A stretch of DNA of 44,647 bases from a virus: positions 1-44,647 of IMG/VR virus record IMGVR_UViG_3300009502_002955. One strand, written 5' to 3'. The translations under genes and the position numbers were made by a program. The notes under the pieces are model-generated. The model was not told where the DNA came from and did no database searches. It saw only the letters and a list, made by a program, of their open reading frames with translations. How positions within the stretch are numbered: position 1 is the first letter of the stretch; each line of letters opens with the position of its first letter. This document shows, in pieces, positions 18,301 through 26,399 of this stretch.

Positions 18301-18840
18301 TTAAAACACTTTTAAACGCCAAAGAAGTACGGCCACTCCGGCCAGGATCAGTAGAATGATTATTGCAATGCACCACCCGGGAAGACCGGTCCTTTCAACG
18401 GTCTTATCCTTGAGCGCCTTATCCGTTTTTGAACTGAGCTGCTCATTGCGGGCGATGTTCGTGTTTCCCTGGTCTTTTTTTTGCTGGTCCTGTTGCTGAA
18501 ACTCCGTTCGTTTTATTTGCCTGGTAAATTTTACAGGAACGGAGACTTTGATCATTGTATCCTTTTTACCGTTAGGAATATCAATCGTAATCCAAGCTTT
18601 GACAGTTGTATCACAATCTTCCGTGGTTACGGTTTCTGAAGTAGTCTTAGTACTGGTATTGGTTTCTGCCTGCGTGTTGGTTTTAGTCTCTTCAGCTGAC
18701 TTGGCTTGTATCTCTTCCCTGGTTCGCTCCTGGTGGATCTGTTTGGTCGTGCTGCATGATTGCAGGATCAAAAAGAAAATGATTGCGGCAAACAATATGA
18801 GTTGCCAATCCTTTGGGAATACTCCGTTTGATTCTTTCAT
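18301..18840 (-). CDS. probable unimolecular spanin (u-spanin)
   Basis: A 179-residue protein with hydrophobic N-terminal residues 12-28 ending in a lipobox-like LQSC (C29). Next is a long hydrophilic stretch rich in T, E and Q, and then a C-terminal transmembrane segment (about 153-176, WCIAIIILLILAGVAVLLW). An outer-membrane lipoprotein end plus an inner-membrane C-terminal anchor is the defining layout of u-spanins, which fuse the two membranes at lysis. It follows holin and endolysin, and its ATG overlaps the endolysin stop (ATGA). The start at 18840 is preferred over an upstream frame start inside the endolysin. Confidence 0.75.
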   Translation of the reverse strand: MKESNGVFPKDWQLILFAAIIFFLILQSCSTTKQIHQERTREEIQAKSAEETKTNTQAETNTSTKTTSETVTTEDCDTTVKAWITIDIPNGKKDTMIKVSVPVKFTRQIKRTEFQQQDQQKKDQGNTNIARNEQLSSKTDKALKDKTVERTGLPGWCIAIIILLILAGVAVLLWRLKVF

Positions 18841-19337
18841 TTTATATCGAATTTGAATTTCAATTCTCCATGAGTAAACAACCATGCTTCCGACATGCGC
18901 CGCCTGATCAGGCCGGGTTCCACTTTCCCCGCTGCCAAAATCCATCGGCCGAACTGTCTTTCAATGGATGGATCCTGAGGGTTTTTATTAATCACCTTGA
19001 GCAGGGTTGAATTTCTGAAAGCAAGTACGCCCAGGTTATAGGTAAAGCTCACCAGGGCATCGAACTGGTCCTGGCTGATGTCAGCAGTTACCGCATAGGC
19101 AACCGCGCTCTCAGCCGTTGCCAGGTCATGTGTGAGGTACTCATAAGCCTGCTGTTCTGTGATGACATCCCCGGGCATCACGCGCTCACCTCCAGAATAC
19201 CGGGTGGTACCCATTCCGATGGTCCATTTTCCTGCAGGACATTTGTAAGCTTGCAGGAAGTTGCGGAAATTACCCGCACATTCAAACTCTTCGATCAGGG
19301 AAAGACAGTTTTTTGAAACCCGGGTGATTTTTGTCAT
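18837..19337 (-). CDS. GH24 endolysin (phage lysozyme)
   Basis: A 166-residue muramidase. Family positions are E19 in EEFEC, C33 in YKCPAG and T39 in WTIGMG, matching the catalytic E-(D/C)-T triad; the E-to-C gap is longer than in T4 lysozyme. A hydrophobic FVSFTYNLG-like segment (LVSFTYNLGVLAF) and the RRRMSEAWLF end are typical. There is no signal peptide, so it needs the holin to reach the periplasm. It shares ATGA overlaps with both neighbours. Confidence 0.92.
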   Translation of the reverse strand: MTKITRVSKNCLSLIEEFECAGNFRNFLQAYKCPAGKWTIGMGTTRYSGGERVMPGDVITEQQAYEYLTHDLATAESAVAYAVTADISQDQFDALVSFTYNLGVLAFRNSTLLKVINKNPQDPSIERQFGRWILAAGKVEPGLIRRRMSEAWLFTHGELKFKFDIK

Positions 19338-19882
19338 TTTTTGGCCTTTTTTTGACGTTTTACGGTATATTCTTCATCCGATTCGGTATGTTTTTGGAAT
19401 TTACTGGTATATTCTTCATCCGGATCGGTGATATCCTCGATTGTTTCCGTGCTTTTTTTCTTCAATAATTTTAAAATCCGTTTGAAAACAGGTTCATTTG
19501 TGATCCTGGTAATGTTCTCGAAAATGGATTTAAGCTCGACAAAACAGATAAAGCCGGCCGTGAGGCATGCAATGTTTGCCCAGGACAAATGAAATGTGTG
19601 TTCCATCATCCAGGCTACCATGACGGCAATGGTATACCAGAGGAATTTAAAAACTGTTTTGCGCAATTTATTGCTCTCGATCCTGCCACCTTCTTTAACA
19701 GATGCCCATATCCCAGAAACCGTATCCAGGGCAAGGAAAATGAGCATGACATGCACCATTTCGGCAATTGGCGTGAAATATGCAACGAACAGGATGGCCA
19801 ATTTTGACCACAGCGAACTAATCGATATCGCATAGATATTTTCTGGAAGCATAGGAGGCGGATATTGAATTGAGCGTGACAT
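19334..19882 (-). CDS. phage holin family protein
   Basis: A 182-residue protein with about four hydrophobic helices over residues 20-120. The family-like signature is LIFLALDTVSGIWASVKEGG followed by KLRKTVFKFLWYTIAVMVAW, seen in holins of the toxin-secretion/lysis type. The charged C-terminal tail contains two near-identical EEYTSKFQKH / EEYTVKRQKK repeats. Placed directly before the endolysin with an ATGA overlap. Confidence 0.85.
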   Translation of the reverse strand: MSRSIQYPPPMLPENIYAISISSLWSKLAILFVAYFTPIAEMVHVMLIFLALDTVSGIWASVKEGGRIESNKLRKTVFKFLWYTIAVMVAWMMEHTFHLSWANIACLTAGFICFVELKSIFENITRITNEPVFKRILKLLKKKSTETIEDITDPDEEYTSKFQKHTESDEEYTVKRQKKAKK

Positions 19883-19892
19883 TTATAAATAT

Positions 19893-20387
19893 TTAAAAAC
19901 CATTTGTTTTAATTCCAAAACTTAACGAGTAACCATTGCAACCAAGGTAGTTCCGCTCCCTATCGACGTGCTGTTTCCCGCGAACTATTTGTTTCATCAA
20001 ATCAGATGCAGCTCTGTATTTTTCATCCGAATAATATTGATCACTGCCCTGACCGTTTTCAAGCTCAAGCATCATCGTCCTGACAGATTTCATGGTGTTT
20101 TGCGTTGACTCTCTTTCAAACATGATATCCCCGGAAGTTTCATCGCGGGGATCTATTTTCATAAGCACATATATTACACATGTATCAATATCCCCGTGAT
20201 TGTCTTCATTGTCTGCAACCAAATCGGCAGATGGAGTAACCACGACAAGGTAGGTATGCCTATCCTCAAAATCTTTAATTTTCTGGGATAGTTCAGACTC
20301 ATCGTCAACCATGTGAACGCATTCAATGATATCGATTTCTTCTGCGATATATTTCCAAAAATCCCTGTATTGACGAACTGGTATCAT
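19893..20387 (-). CDS. phage structural/assembly protein, unknown
   Basis: A 164-residue acidic protein if started at ATG 20387, which overlaps the preceding stop (ATGA). An earlier in-frame start would lie wholly inside the upstream gene. The fold looks alpha/beta, with HTYLVVVTPSADLVADN. It belongs to the long operon from the portal to the spanin. Family not recognised. Confidence 0.6.
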   Translation of the reverse strand: MIPVRQYRDFWKYIAEEIDIIECVHMVDDESELSQKIKDFEDRHTYLVVVTPSADLVADNEDNHGDIDTCVIYVLMKIDPRDETSGDIMFERESTQNTMKSVRTMMLELENGQGSDQYYSDEKYRAASDLMKQIVRGKQHVDRERNYLGCNGYSLSFGIKTNGF

Positions 20388-21295
20388 GTTTTCTTGCTTT
20401 TTTCTTCCATTTCCTGCATTTGCATGACAACTTGGTATAACCTGATCATGATATCCCACAAATTGGTATTGTCGGTTTGCTCGATATTCCCAAAAACCCC
20501 GGTCTCTGTCAAACTATAAAGCAACCCTACAAGTCCGACATCTGCCTTCGTGGAACCATCTTCTTCCTTCATGTACAGTTTTGAAAAATCAAGTTCGTTG
20601 CCATCAACCTTTGGTTTTCCGGTTTTTAAATAATCTTCGCAGGCAGAAAAATAAATAAACACGGCATACCGGAGATGGTATGGAAACCGGGAAATTCTTA
20701 TAACGCGGCGCAACAGATATATCGGATTGCTTTTCGCCTTGAATGGAATACGTTTTTCCCCGTCACTGCTGCCAAAATACTTCCTGATGCACCAAAGGAT
20801 CTTTGTTGGGCGGTAAAGAACAGCCACCAAATGATTAAGATCATCTTCCTTGTTTTCCTGGGCGAATGCTTTGAAAAATCCCCTGGCGGTGCGATATTCG
20901 CAATAGGTCAGATTTTCAAAACAGCTTTCAGGTCCATAATAATTAAGGATCCTTGGGACAAAATTCCTGACACTTTTCAGCATGAACTCCCTGACCGGTC
21001 TTCCCTCATTGTGATGCTCTTCAATAAAACATTCCATCAATTCCGAAATCCTGGCAAGATTTGTTTCACAGGCAGCTTTCTTTTCCTGACTTTTAAAATG
21101 ATATCTAAATCCGGTTCCGCGAATATCCAGGAGAATGTTCACGAGGATTATTTTGAATTGATCCTCATTGATCTTCCCTGAAATATATTGAAGCACATGA
21201 AACAAATATCTGACAAACTGCTTATTTGTCATCTCGTCGATTTCGCTTGGAAGATCGATGATGATTTTTTTATCTGGTATTTCGATTTTGTGCAT
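20384..21295 (-). CDS. phage protein, unknown
   Basis: A 303-residue basic protein, largely helical. It begins MHKIEIPDKKIIIDLPSEID and contains RRVIRISRFPYHLRYAVFIY. Position between connector and holin genes suggests tail assembly or a tail chaperone. It overlaps its neighbours by one to four bases, as expected in a packed phage operon. Confidence 0.6.
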   Translation of the reverse strand: MHKIEIPDKKIIIDLPSEIDEMTNKQFVRYLFHVLQYISGKINEDQFKIILVNILLDIRGTGFRYHFKSQEKKAACETNLARISELMECFIEEHHNEGRPVREFMLKSVRNFVPRILNYYGPESCFENLTYCEYRTARGFFKAFAQENKEDDLNHLVAVLYRPTKILWCIRKYFGSSDGEKRIPFKAKSNPIYLLRRVIRISRFPYHLRYAVFIYFSACEDYLKTGKPKVDGNELDFSKLYMKEEDGSTKADVGLVGLLYSLTETGVFGNIEQTDNTNLWDIMIRLYQVVMQMQEMEEKSKKT

Positions 21296-22317
21296 TACAG
21301 CCTTACATATTTTTTTTGCGGATCAATTCTTTCCTCCGGTCCCACGGGAATAAATGTCTCTCCAGCTGCAGCAAGGTTTAACCTGGTAATATGTTCCTGC
21401 AGTTTTAAGAGCTCGCGCATTCCATCCTTTTCCAGGGATGATGCAATCTCATTGCGATCTTGTTTCCCGGCAGGGATTTTGCCTTTTACGACATTCTCGG
21501 TTATGTTGGAAAAGATTCCTGCAGGAAGAATTTCAGAGGAAAGCCTTTTCACGGCAACGCTGAGTGCAAGCAGCGCCATGGGGGGTCTTATTTTGTCCAG
21601 GATAAGCAAATTTGCTTCATTCAGATCACCATCAAGATACTGCTCAAGGATCTCTGTGTACCTGGTATCAGAAATACAGGAAAGGATTTCATTTTTCTGC
21701 GTGCGCAGCATAAATGGTACAAGAGCCAGGAACGTCAGCCTGCTTCCGCCAATATGGAACACTTTTTCAAACTCCGTAACATTCGGTATTAAAATTGTCC
21801 TGGTTGCCTTAAAAGCTTCGGAGGTCCCCCATGGGATGAGCAGATCATCATCATCACCATAAACGGTGTCGATATTTTCATCAAGGAATTCCAAAAGCGC
21901 ATCAATTGCTTCATGTTCCAAGGAAATCAGGTTCTCATTATCCTTCTCAATCTGCCATTCAAATGCCGGTTTCTCATTCTCTGAAACAAATATCTGCCTA
22001 CCTTTTTCGCTATGGGTAAGGTCGGAACTGGGAACATACCGGCGATAGGCGTGGATGGCAACCGGATATTGAATCCGGGTAACAAGTTCATCCAGGATTG
22101 CATATTCCGGATGATCTTCATCAGTTTCTGCCTGGAAGTTTTCAGAGATATAATGATCCAGGGCTACCTTGAACACTTCTGAACCAATGATTTTTTTTAT
22201 ATCGCGCTCTGCAAATCCAATATAGGATTTAAGGTTATCGAATCTTAAGGACCTGTAAACAAATCCGATCAATCCTTTAATCTCAAAAGAGCCATTGTCT
22301 GTTTTATTGAAAATCAT
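21295..22317 (-). CDS. connector-region phage protein
   Basis: A 340-residue acidic, mainly helical protein directly after the portal gene. Notable segments are VTRIQYPVAIHAYRRYVPSS and GGSRLTFLALVPFMLRTQ. I associate this pattern with Bacteroidota-phage head-tail region proteins of unknown function, but cannot prove it by reading alone. No catalytic motif. Confidence 0.6.
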   Translation of the reverse strand: MIFNKTDNGSFEIKGLIGFVYRSLRFDNLKSYIGFAERDIKKIIGSEVFKVALDHYISENFQAETDEDHPEYAILDELVTRIQYPVAIHAYRRYVPSSDLTHSEKGRQIFVSENEKPAFEWQIEKDNENLISLEHEAIDALLEFLDENIDTVYGDDDDLLIPWGTSEAFKATRTILIPNVTEFEKVFHIGGSRLTFLALVPFMLRTQKNEILSCISDTRYTEILEQYLDGDLNEANLLILDKIRPPMALLALSVAVKRLSSEILPAGIFSNITENVVKGKIPAGKQDRNEIASSLEKDGMRELLKLQEHITRLNLAAAGETFIPVGPEERIDPQKKYVRL

Positions 22318-22328
22318 GGTGCCGGAGT

Positions 22329-23744
22329 TTAAGGTTTTGTGGCTTGTTTTGAATTGCCGGTATTGGTCCCTGAATCCTGGTTCTTTATCCGGTCTGTAGG
22401 ACTGGTCTGCGATTCAGTAAGCAGCACATCATGGTAAAATCCAAGGCGTAATCCTTTGCCAGGGAAATTGGCATTTATGGCCATGTTGATGTCCTTCATC
22501 ACGATTCCTTCCGGGATATCGACCCCGGTGGCCAGGTAAAGCTTGAAAGCATACAGCTGCTCGGATCCACTGGGAAGGTTGCCATCCTTGCTCAGGTTGC
22601 TCAGGGCCGGGTGCAAACCGATCCCAGAAGTAGTCTGGAACAATGCCTCATTGGCAATGTTGATCTGAGCATCAATGAAATCTTTTACCTTCTGGTCAAG
22701 GGCGGTAATCTTCCAACCCACATAGCTATTGCCAATTTCATCGTATGCAGTAGCTGTGGATACAAACTTTCCTACCTTGTCATTTCCGGCCAGGGCAATT
22801 GAAAAAGATTCCATCACCTTATCCTGTGCATTTTTGAAAATATCTTCAGTGAACGGAGTGCCATTATTTTCGCAGTTAAGCATTATTTCATCACGCATCT
22901 TATCCCAATATATTGCAGGTACCTCAATATGGTATTTGATGGCCATCGAATTGTCGTTAAAATTCGACAGCAGCTTGGGTATGGAAGATGAAAGCCTGAT
23001 CCAGTTCAGGGATCCGTGGATCGGGCTGCGTGAATACTCATAATCCAGGGCAAAGGAATAAAGATTGGAATACCGCATGGAAACCGGGTTTAAAAACGGG
23101 GTAGCTGGATCCAGTACCGGGTATTTCCTGAGTCCGTTTCTCCATGGCTGACGGAAATCGCCGACGATGATATTGTTAACCTGGTTGTTTTCATCAGGCC
23201 ATTCCAGGCGGGAATACATCGAAGAAACATGCTCGAGCTTCGTAATGATCGGTTTTTCTCCGATTCTGACGCCCTTATTACGATAAAACTTCGAAAAATG
23301 GCCATTCATGGTCCGGAATTCGATGCAAGCCTTAAGTAAGTAGTCTTCATAATCCCATGAATCGAGCCATGCCTGAATTTCTGGATCAGAAAGCCAGTAC
23401 TTGACCCTTCTTCCTTCCTCGAATTTCAACTTGTACAGTGCCGGTCCCTGCCCATAAAGGAGCTGCGCCTGCTTGTTCAGGATCTCCGGGGTGAGGTTAT
23501 TCTCATCCAGGATCAACCTAAGCTCATCAGGATAGCTGTTTTCCAGTCCGTTGGCCACGATCTCGAATTCCCCGATCCTGGTAGGCATGAGTTGCCTGGT
23601 GTTGGTATAGAAAGGCAGAACAGAAGGACTCGCCATCTTGAAGGACCCGACTACGTCGAATGCATAAACTCCTACCGGAGTAATTCCGAAGGCCTTATTC
23701 CCTTCCCGGATGATCTTTACATCCGGATTTTTTACCTCAGTCAT
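22329..23744 (-). CDS. portal protein
   Basis: A 471-residue protein. Portal-type features are an early segment ending NKQAQLLYGQGPALY, a long central helical part, and near 390 GIGLHPALSNL followed by LPSGSEQLYAFKLYLA, typical of Bacteroidota portals. The tail (about 445-471) is S/T/N-rich and disordered. Portals form the dodecameric ring through which DNA enters and leaves the head. Second gene of the unit driven from 24046-24080. Confidence 0.75.
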   Translation of the reverse strand: MTEVKNPDVKIIREGNKAFGITPVGVYAFDVVGSFKMASPSVLPFYTNTRQLMPTRIGEFEIVANGLENSYPDELRLILDENNLTPEILNKQAQLLYGQGPALYKLKFEEGRRVKYWLSDPEIQAWLDSWDYEDYLLKACIEFRTMNGHFSKFYRNKGVRIGEKPIITKLEHVSSMYSRLEWPDENNQVNNIIVGDFRQPWRNGLRKYPVLDPATPFLNPVSMRYSNLYSFALDYEYSRSPIHGSLNWIRLSSSIPKLLSNFNDNSMAIKYHIEVPAIYWDKMRDEIMLNCENNGTPFTEDIFKNAQDKVMESFSIALAGNDKVGKFVSTATAYDEIGNSYVGWKITALDQKVKDFIDAQINIANEALFQTTSGIGLHPALSNLSKDGNLPSGSEQLYAFKLYLATGVDIPEGIVMKDINMAINANFPGKGLRLGFYHDVLLTESQTSPTDRIKNQDSGTNTGNSKQATKP

Positions 23745-23750
23745 GCTTTA

Positions 23751-24041
23751 TCAGTTAAGAATAACCTTTTTGTCATCAAAAAACATGATCAGCATCTGCC
23801 AGCAGATCCTTGGCGAGCCAATCTCTTCATCGAAATAGAAAATCTTGTAATCTGCGTTATCCAGGTCATCACCTTTGGCAGATGGGCGCAGATGGGCGGA
23901 TTTCACGTAGCGGATCCCTTCACAGGTATTTTTATCCCTGTTCAAAGTAGAATGGACAAAGGAAAATGACTTGCCCTCCTGGGACAATTTCCTCATTTGC
24001 CTGATTGCTTCATACAGATCTATTGTTTCTGCTGTGATCAT
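23751..24041 (-). CDS. small conserved-looking phage protein before portal
   Basis: A 96-residue protein from ATG 24041; another ATG at 24059 adds six residues. The core reads LYEAIRQMRKLSQEGKSFSF and then FYFDEEIGSPRICWQ, and I recall similar small proteins beside portal genes in Bacteroidota prophages. ATG 24041 lies exactly 4 nt after the -7 box, matching three other late genes, which supports it as the start. Confidence 0.65.
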   Translation of the reverse strand: MITAETIDLYEAIRQMRKLSQEGKSFSFVHSTLNRDKNTCEGIRYVKSAHLRPSAKGDDLDNADYKIFYFDEEIGSPRICWQMLIMFFDDKKVILN

Positions 24042-24045
24042 GAAG

Positions 24046-24080
24046 CAAACATATTCCATGGGCTGTTTTTTTCAAAGGAC
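24046..24080 (-). promoter_or_regulatory. late promoter (GTCCTTT-N20-TATGTTTG)
   Basis: Heads the longest late unit: portal, connector genes and lysis cassette. The first gene starts 4 nt downstream of the box. Confidence 0.75.
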
Positions 24081-24106
24081 ACAACCAAAGGGGAGTATAC
24101 GACCAG

Positions 24107-24138
24107 AAAAAAAGGGAGTCCCGTTTTAAGGGACTCCC
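24107..24138 (-). terminator. intrinsic terminator of the accessory module
   Basis: Minus strand GGGAGTCCC-TTAAAAC-GGGACTCCC followed by seven T. Confidence 0.88.
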
Positions 24139-24147
24139 TTGGGAAGC

Positions 24148-24558
24148 TTAGAAGTTGATTTTGTTTTCAACTTCGGCAATGCTTGCGTCGAAAGCTGACT
24201 TGAGAAAATCAATTACTTTCTTGATTCCAGGGGTGAAGCTGGTGGTGAAGACGTTTCCGTCTGAATCACTGAGCCTCATGGAACAATTGAAATCATTGGA
24301 AGCGGTTTGAAATCTCTCAATTTCGCTTCGGGTCTGCACCAGCTTCGCCCTTTTTTCAACGATGAGCTGCAAGTTCTCCACCTTGTTGATCTTTTCGGCA
24401 AGGGTGAGCTCCTTTTTAGGTTCAGGTTCCGGCTTTTTTTCTTCCGGAATCTTGAAACTGGGAGTTTGAACCGGCCTGATAATGGTGAGACCGGTCTTCT
24501 CTTGTGAATTTGCCCCGCCATTGGTGGGTTTCAGAACTGCTGAACTGACTTTTGTCAT
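24148..24558 (-). CDS. coiled-coil accessory protein, unknown function
   Basis: A 136-residue protein: a disordered N-terminus with a proline-glutamate-lysine linker (about 35-50), then a helical region LTLAEKINKVENLQLIVEKR, and a C-terminal part with SMRLSDSDGNVFTTSFTPGI. Similar small proteins keep company with ArdC and RadC genes in Bacteroidota mobile elements, as far as I recall. Its leader is repeat copy 1 and it ends in its own terminator. Confidence 0.6.
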   Translation of the reverse strand: MTKVSSAVLKPTNGGANSQEKTGLTIIRPVQTPSFKIPEEKKPEPEPKKELTLAEKINKVENLQLIVEKRAKLVQTRSEIERFQTASNDFNCSMRLSDSDGNVFTTSFTPGIKKVIDFLKSAFDASIAEVENKINF

Positions 24559-24874
24559 TGTGTTCGCCCCTGCCCTGGGGACTTATTTAGGCATATGGCT
24601 TCGCCTGGTTAATGAAAAATTTATGCCTTCAGCCACAACCGTAATGAAAATTCTGGAACAAACGTTCAGGTCACGATCAGCATGATCTGAATGAACCCAG
24701 GGGGCGGCATATCCATCAGGAGGCCGCGTTTAGTGACACGACATTTTTATGAGGTTACCTTTGCATAAAATTTTGAGTATGATGTGCGCTGGCCATGGCT
24801 TTTTCTTTGCTGGCTTTCTTTTTTGCCATGATCCTGAAAAAGAAAGCCGCCCGGCGCAGTCCTTCAGCGAGCAT
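24559..24874 (-). repeat. accessory-module leader repeat, copy 1
   Basis: Non-coding unit between the terminator of the ArdC-like gene and the start of the coiled-coil gene. In minus-strand order: ATGCTCGC; hairpin GGCTTTCTTTTT/AAAAAGAAAGCC (24848-24812); GGCCAGCGCAC; ATGCAAAGGTAACC; GGCCTCCTGATGGATAT; GATCA-TGC-TGATC (24687-24675); AGGCATA/TATGCCT stem (24628-24589) holding GGC-GAA-GCC. CGCCCCCTGGG (24706-24696) can pair across the domain with CCCAG...GGGGCG (24579-24565) just before the start codon. Only 2 differences from copy 2 over 91 bp (24643-24733). Reading frames are broken by an indel and stops. Confidence 0.8.
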
Positions 24875-24903
24875 AAAAAAAGGGACTGGGTTTTCCCAGT
24901 CCC
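24875..24903 (-). terminator. intrinsic terminator of the ArdC-like gene
   Basis: Minus strand GGGACTGGG-AAAA-CCCAGTCCC followed by seven T. Confidence 0.9.
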
Positions 24904-24916
24904 AATAATCCAATCG

Positions 24917-25447
24917 TTATAGACCAGGATCAGCATCAGAATAGCAATTTCCATTGCAGTCAACATCCAGTTCCCATGGTTCCAGAAATGAATCTTCTTC
25001 ATCATCATCTTGATCGTCGATGAAATTTTCCCCATCGAAACGGTAAAGTGGATTCGTTTCCTGAACCATTGCCATTTCAGCTTCCTGTTTTTGAACGGAT
25101 TCCTTTATTTCAAAGGTCTGAGAGATATCGAAAACCCGGGCAACAAGGAATTTGTCCAATTCTTCTTCCGTGGTTCCATCCTCTTTTTTAGTTTTGACCA
25201 TTGCAGGGATGAAAATAAAGTTGCCGTGTTGACCTTTTTTTACGCAACGGCCATGTTTCAGCCATTGTTTGAAACCACCAACCACGGTAAATTTAATTTC
25301 AGACTGAAAAGCAAGGAAAATACAGTTTGTTTCCGAAAGTATTCTGCCTTCAGGATTCATGACCGGCATCGTTTCAGCAATAGCGATACGTGCGTTGTCA
25401 TCAAGATTTTTGAAATAGGTAAGAAAATCTGTTTGTAAGGTATTCAT
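24917..25447 (-). CDS. ArdC N-terminal-domain protein (antirestriction-like)
   Basis: A 176-residue protein. About 1-120 resembles the single-strand-DNA-binding N-terminal domain of ArdC antirestriction proteins: GGFKQWLKHGRCVKKGQHGN, then FIFIPAMVK and ARVFDISQTFEI. The metallopeptidase domain of full ArdC is absent. Instead there is a strongly acidic tail (about 135-176, with DDQDDDEED). It may protect incoming DNA or act in replication; a DNA-mimic role for the tail is speculation. Single-gene unit with repeat copy 2 as leader. Confidence 0.75.
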   Translation of the reverse strand: MNTLQTDFLTYFKNLDDNARIAIAETMPVMNPEGRILSETNCIFLAFQSEIKFTVVGGFKQWLKHGRCVKKGQHGNFIFIPAMVKTKKEDGTTEEELDKFLVARVFDISQTFEIKESVQKQEAEMAMVQETNPLYRFDGENFIDDQDDDEEDSFLEPWELDVDCNGNCYSDADPGL

Positions 25448-25767
25448 TGAATTCGCCCCTGCCCTGGGGACTTTTTAAGGCGTCTGGCTCAGCCTGATTA
25501 AAAAAATTTATGCCATCAGGCCATAACTGGAATGAAAATTCTGGAACAAATGTTCAGGTCACGATCAGCATGATCTGAATGAACCCAGGGGGCGGGATAT
25601 CCATCAGGAGGCCGCGTTTAGAGACATGATATTTTCATGAAGTTAACTTTGCATCAAATTTGAGTAATAAGTAGTGCGGTGGCCACCGTGTTTTTCTTTG
25701 CAGCTTTCTTTTTCTGCGGTGATATCAAAAAAGAAAGCCGCCCTGAAGCGATGCACTTTGCGAGCAT
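25448..25767 (-). repeat. accessory-module leader repeat, copy 2
   Basis: Same order of blocks as copy 1: ATGCTCGC; hairpin GCTTTCTTTTT/AAAAAGAAAGC (25738-25703); GGCCACCGCACTACTTATTA; ATGCAAAGTTAAC; GGCCTCCTGATGGATAT; GATCA-TGC-TGATC (25575-25563); GGC-TGA-GCC; CCCCAGGGCAGGGGCG right before the start codon. The long-range CGCCCCCTGGG pairing is kept. The outer stem next to GGCATAA is weak here. An in-frame TGA falls where copy 3 has CCA. Confidence 0.8.
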
Positions 25768-25794
25768 AAAAAAAGCCCCGGGATTTCCCGGGGC
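25768..25794 (-). terminator. intrinsic terminator of the RadC unit
   Basis: Minus strand GCCCCGGG-AAAT-CCCGGGGC followed by seven T. Confidence 0.92.
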
Positions 25795-25800
25795 TTACTG

Positions 25801-25938
25801 TTATCTTGAGAACATTTTCAAAAACTGTTCCCATTCGAAATTTATTTTGATTGGATCCGATATTTCCATCACCTGGAGATATCCCGGGTAGTAAATATCA
25901 TCCATCATTTGCCTGAACGCTTCATATAGCTTTTCCAT
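25801..25938 (-). CDS. 45-residue small protein coupled to RadC
   Basis: The ATG overlaps the radC stop as TAATG, with GGGAGG 8 nt upstream inside radC. The product begins MEKLYEAFRQMMDDIYYPGY and ends KMFSR, directly before a terminator. Acidic and helical, with no membrane segment. The tight coupling and good ribosome-binding site support a real gene despite its size. Function unknown. Confidence 0.65.
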   Translation of the reverse strand: MEKLYEAFRQMMDDIYYPGYLQVMEISDPIKINFEWEQFLKMFSR

Positions 25939-26399
25939 TATAACCTCCCTTCATCAGCAAATGAAAAAAAACGATCCTCTCCAAGGATCAGGTGGTCCAG
26001 AACAGTGATTTCAAGAAGGTCCCCGGCAGATTTAATCTTCTTTGTAATTCTTTCATCTGCCTCAGAGGGGATTAATTGGCCACTGGGGTGGTTATGTGCC
26101 AGGATGATGTTTGAAGCATTGGCAAGCAGCGCGGCCTGGAATATTGCTTTTGGATCAACGACGGTACCACTGACACCTCCCTGGGAAATGCAGCGATAGC
26201 CAAGAACCTTATTTGCCCTGTTAAGCAGTAGGATGTAGAACGACTCATACAGGTCAATCTGGTCATTCCAGATGCTCCTGAAGATGTCGTGTGCGCTGGT
26301 CGAGCTGTTGATTTTCTGACGCTCGGAAGGGCGAACGGTGTTGTGATAGACGATGCTTACCTCATCGACGGTCGAGTTGAACAAGTTCATTGTTTTCAT
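25938..26399 (-). CDS. radC: RadC-like JAB/MPN domain protein
   Basis: A 153-residue protein with the JAMM zinc signature HNHPSG followed by D (H-x-H-x10-D) near residues 115-128, preceded by VDPKAIFQAALLANASNIIL. This is the RadC/UPF0758 JAB domain without the helix-hairpin-helix N-terminus of chromosomal RadC. Such short forms are common in mobile elements. Biochemical function is not settled; a role in antirestriction or DNA processing is often suggested. First gene of a two-gene unit with repeat copy 3 as leader. In copy 3 the start codon lies at the foot of a stem. Confidence 0.85.
   Translation of the reverse strand: MKTMNLFNSTVDEVSIVYHNTVRPSERQKINSSTSAHDIFRSIWNDQIDLYESFYILLLNRANKVLGYRCISQGGVSGTVVDPKAIFQAALLANASNIILAHNHPSGQLIPSEADERITKKIKSAGDLLEITVLDHLILGEDRFFSFADEGRL

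Noticed and set aside
21188-21862. Plus-strand 224-codon frame antisense to the connector genes
   Set aside because: Lies opposite two overlapping genes in a continuous operon; no promoter or SD supports it.
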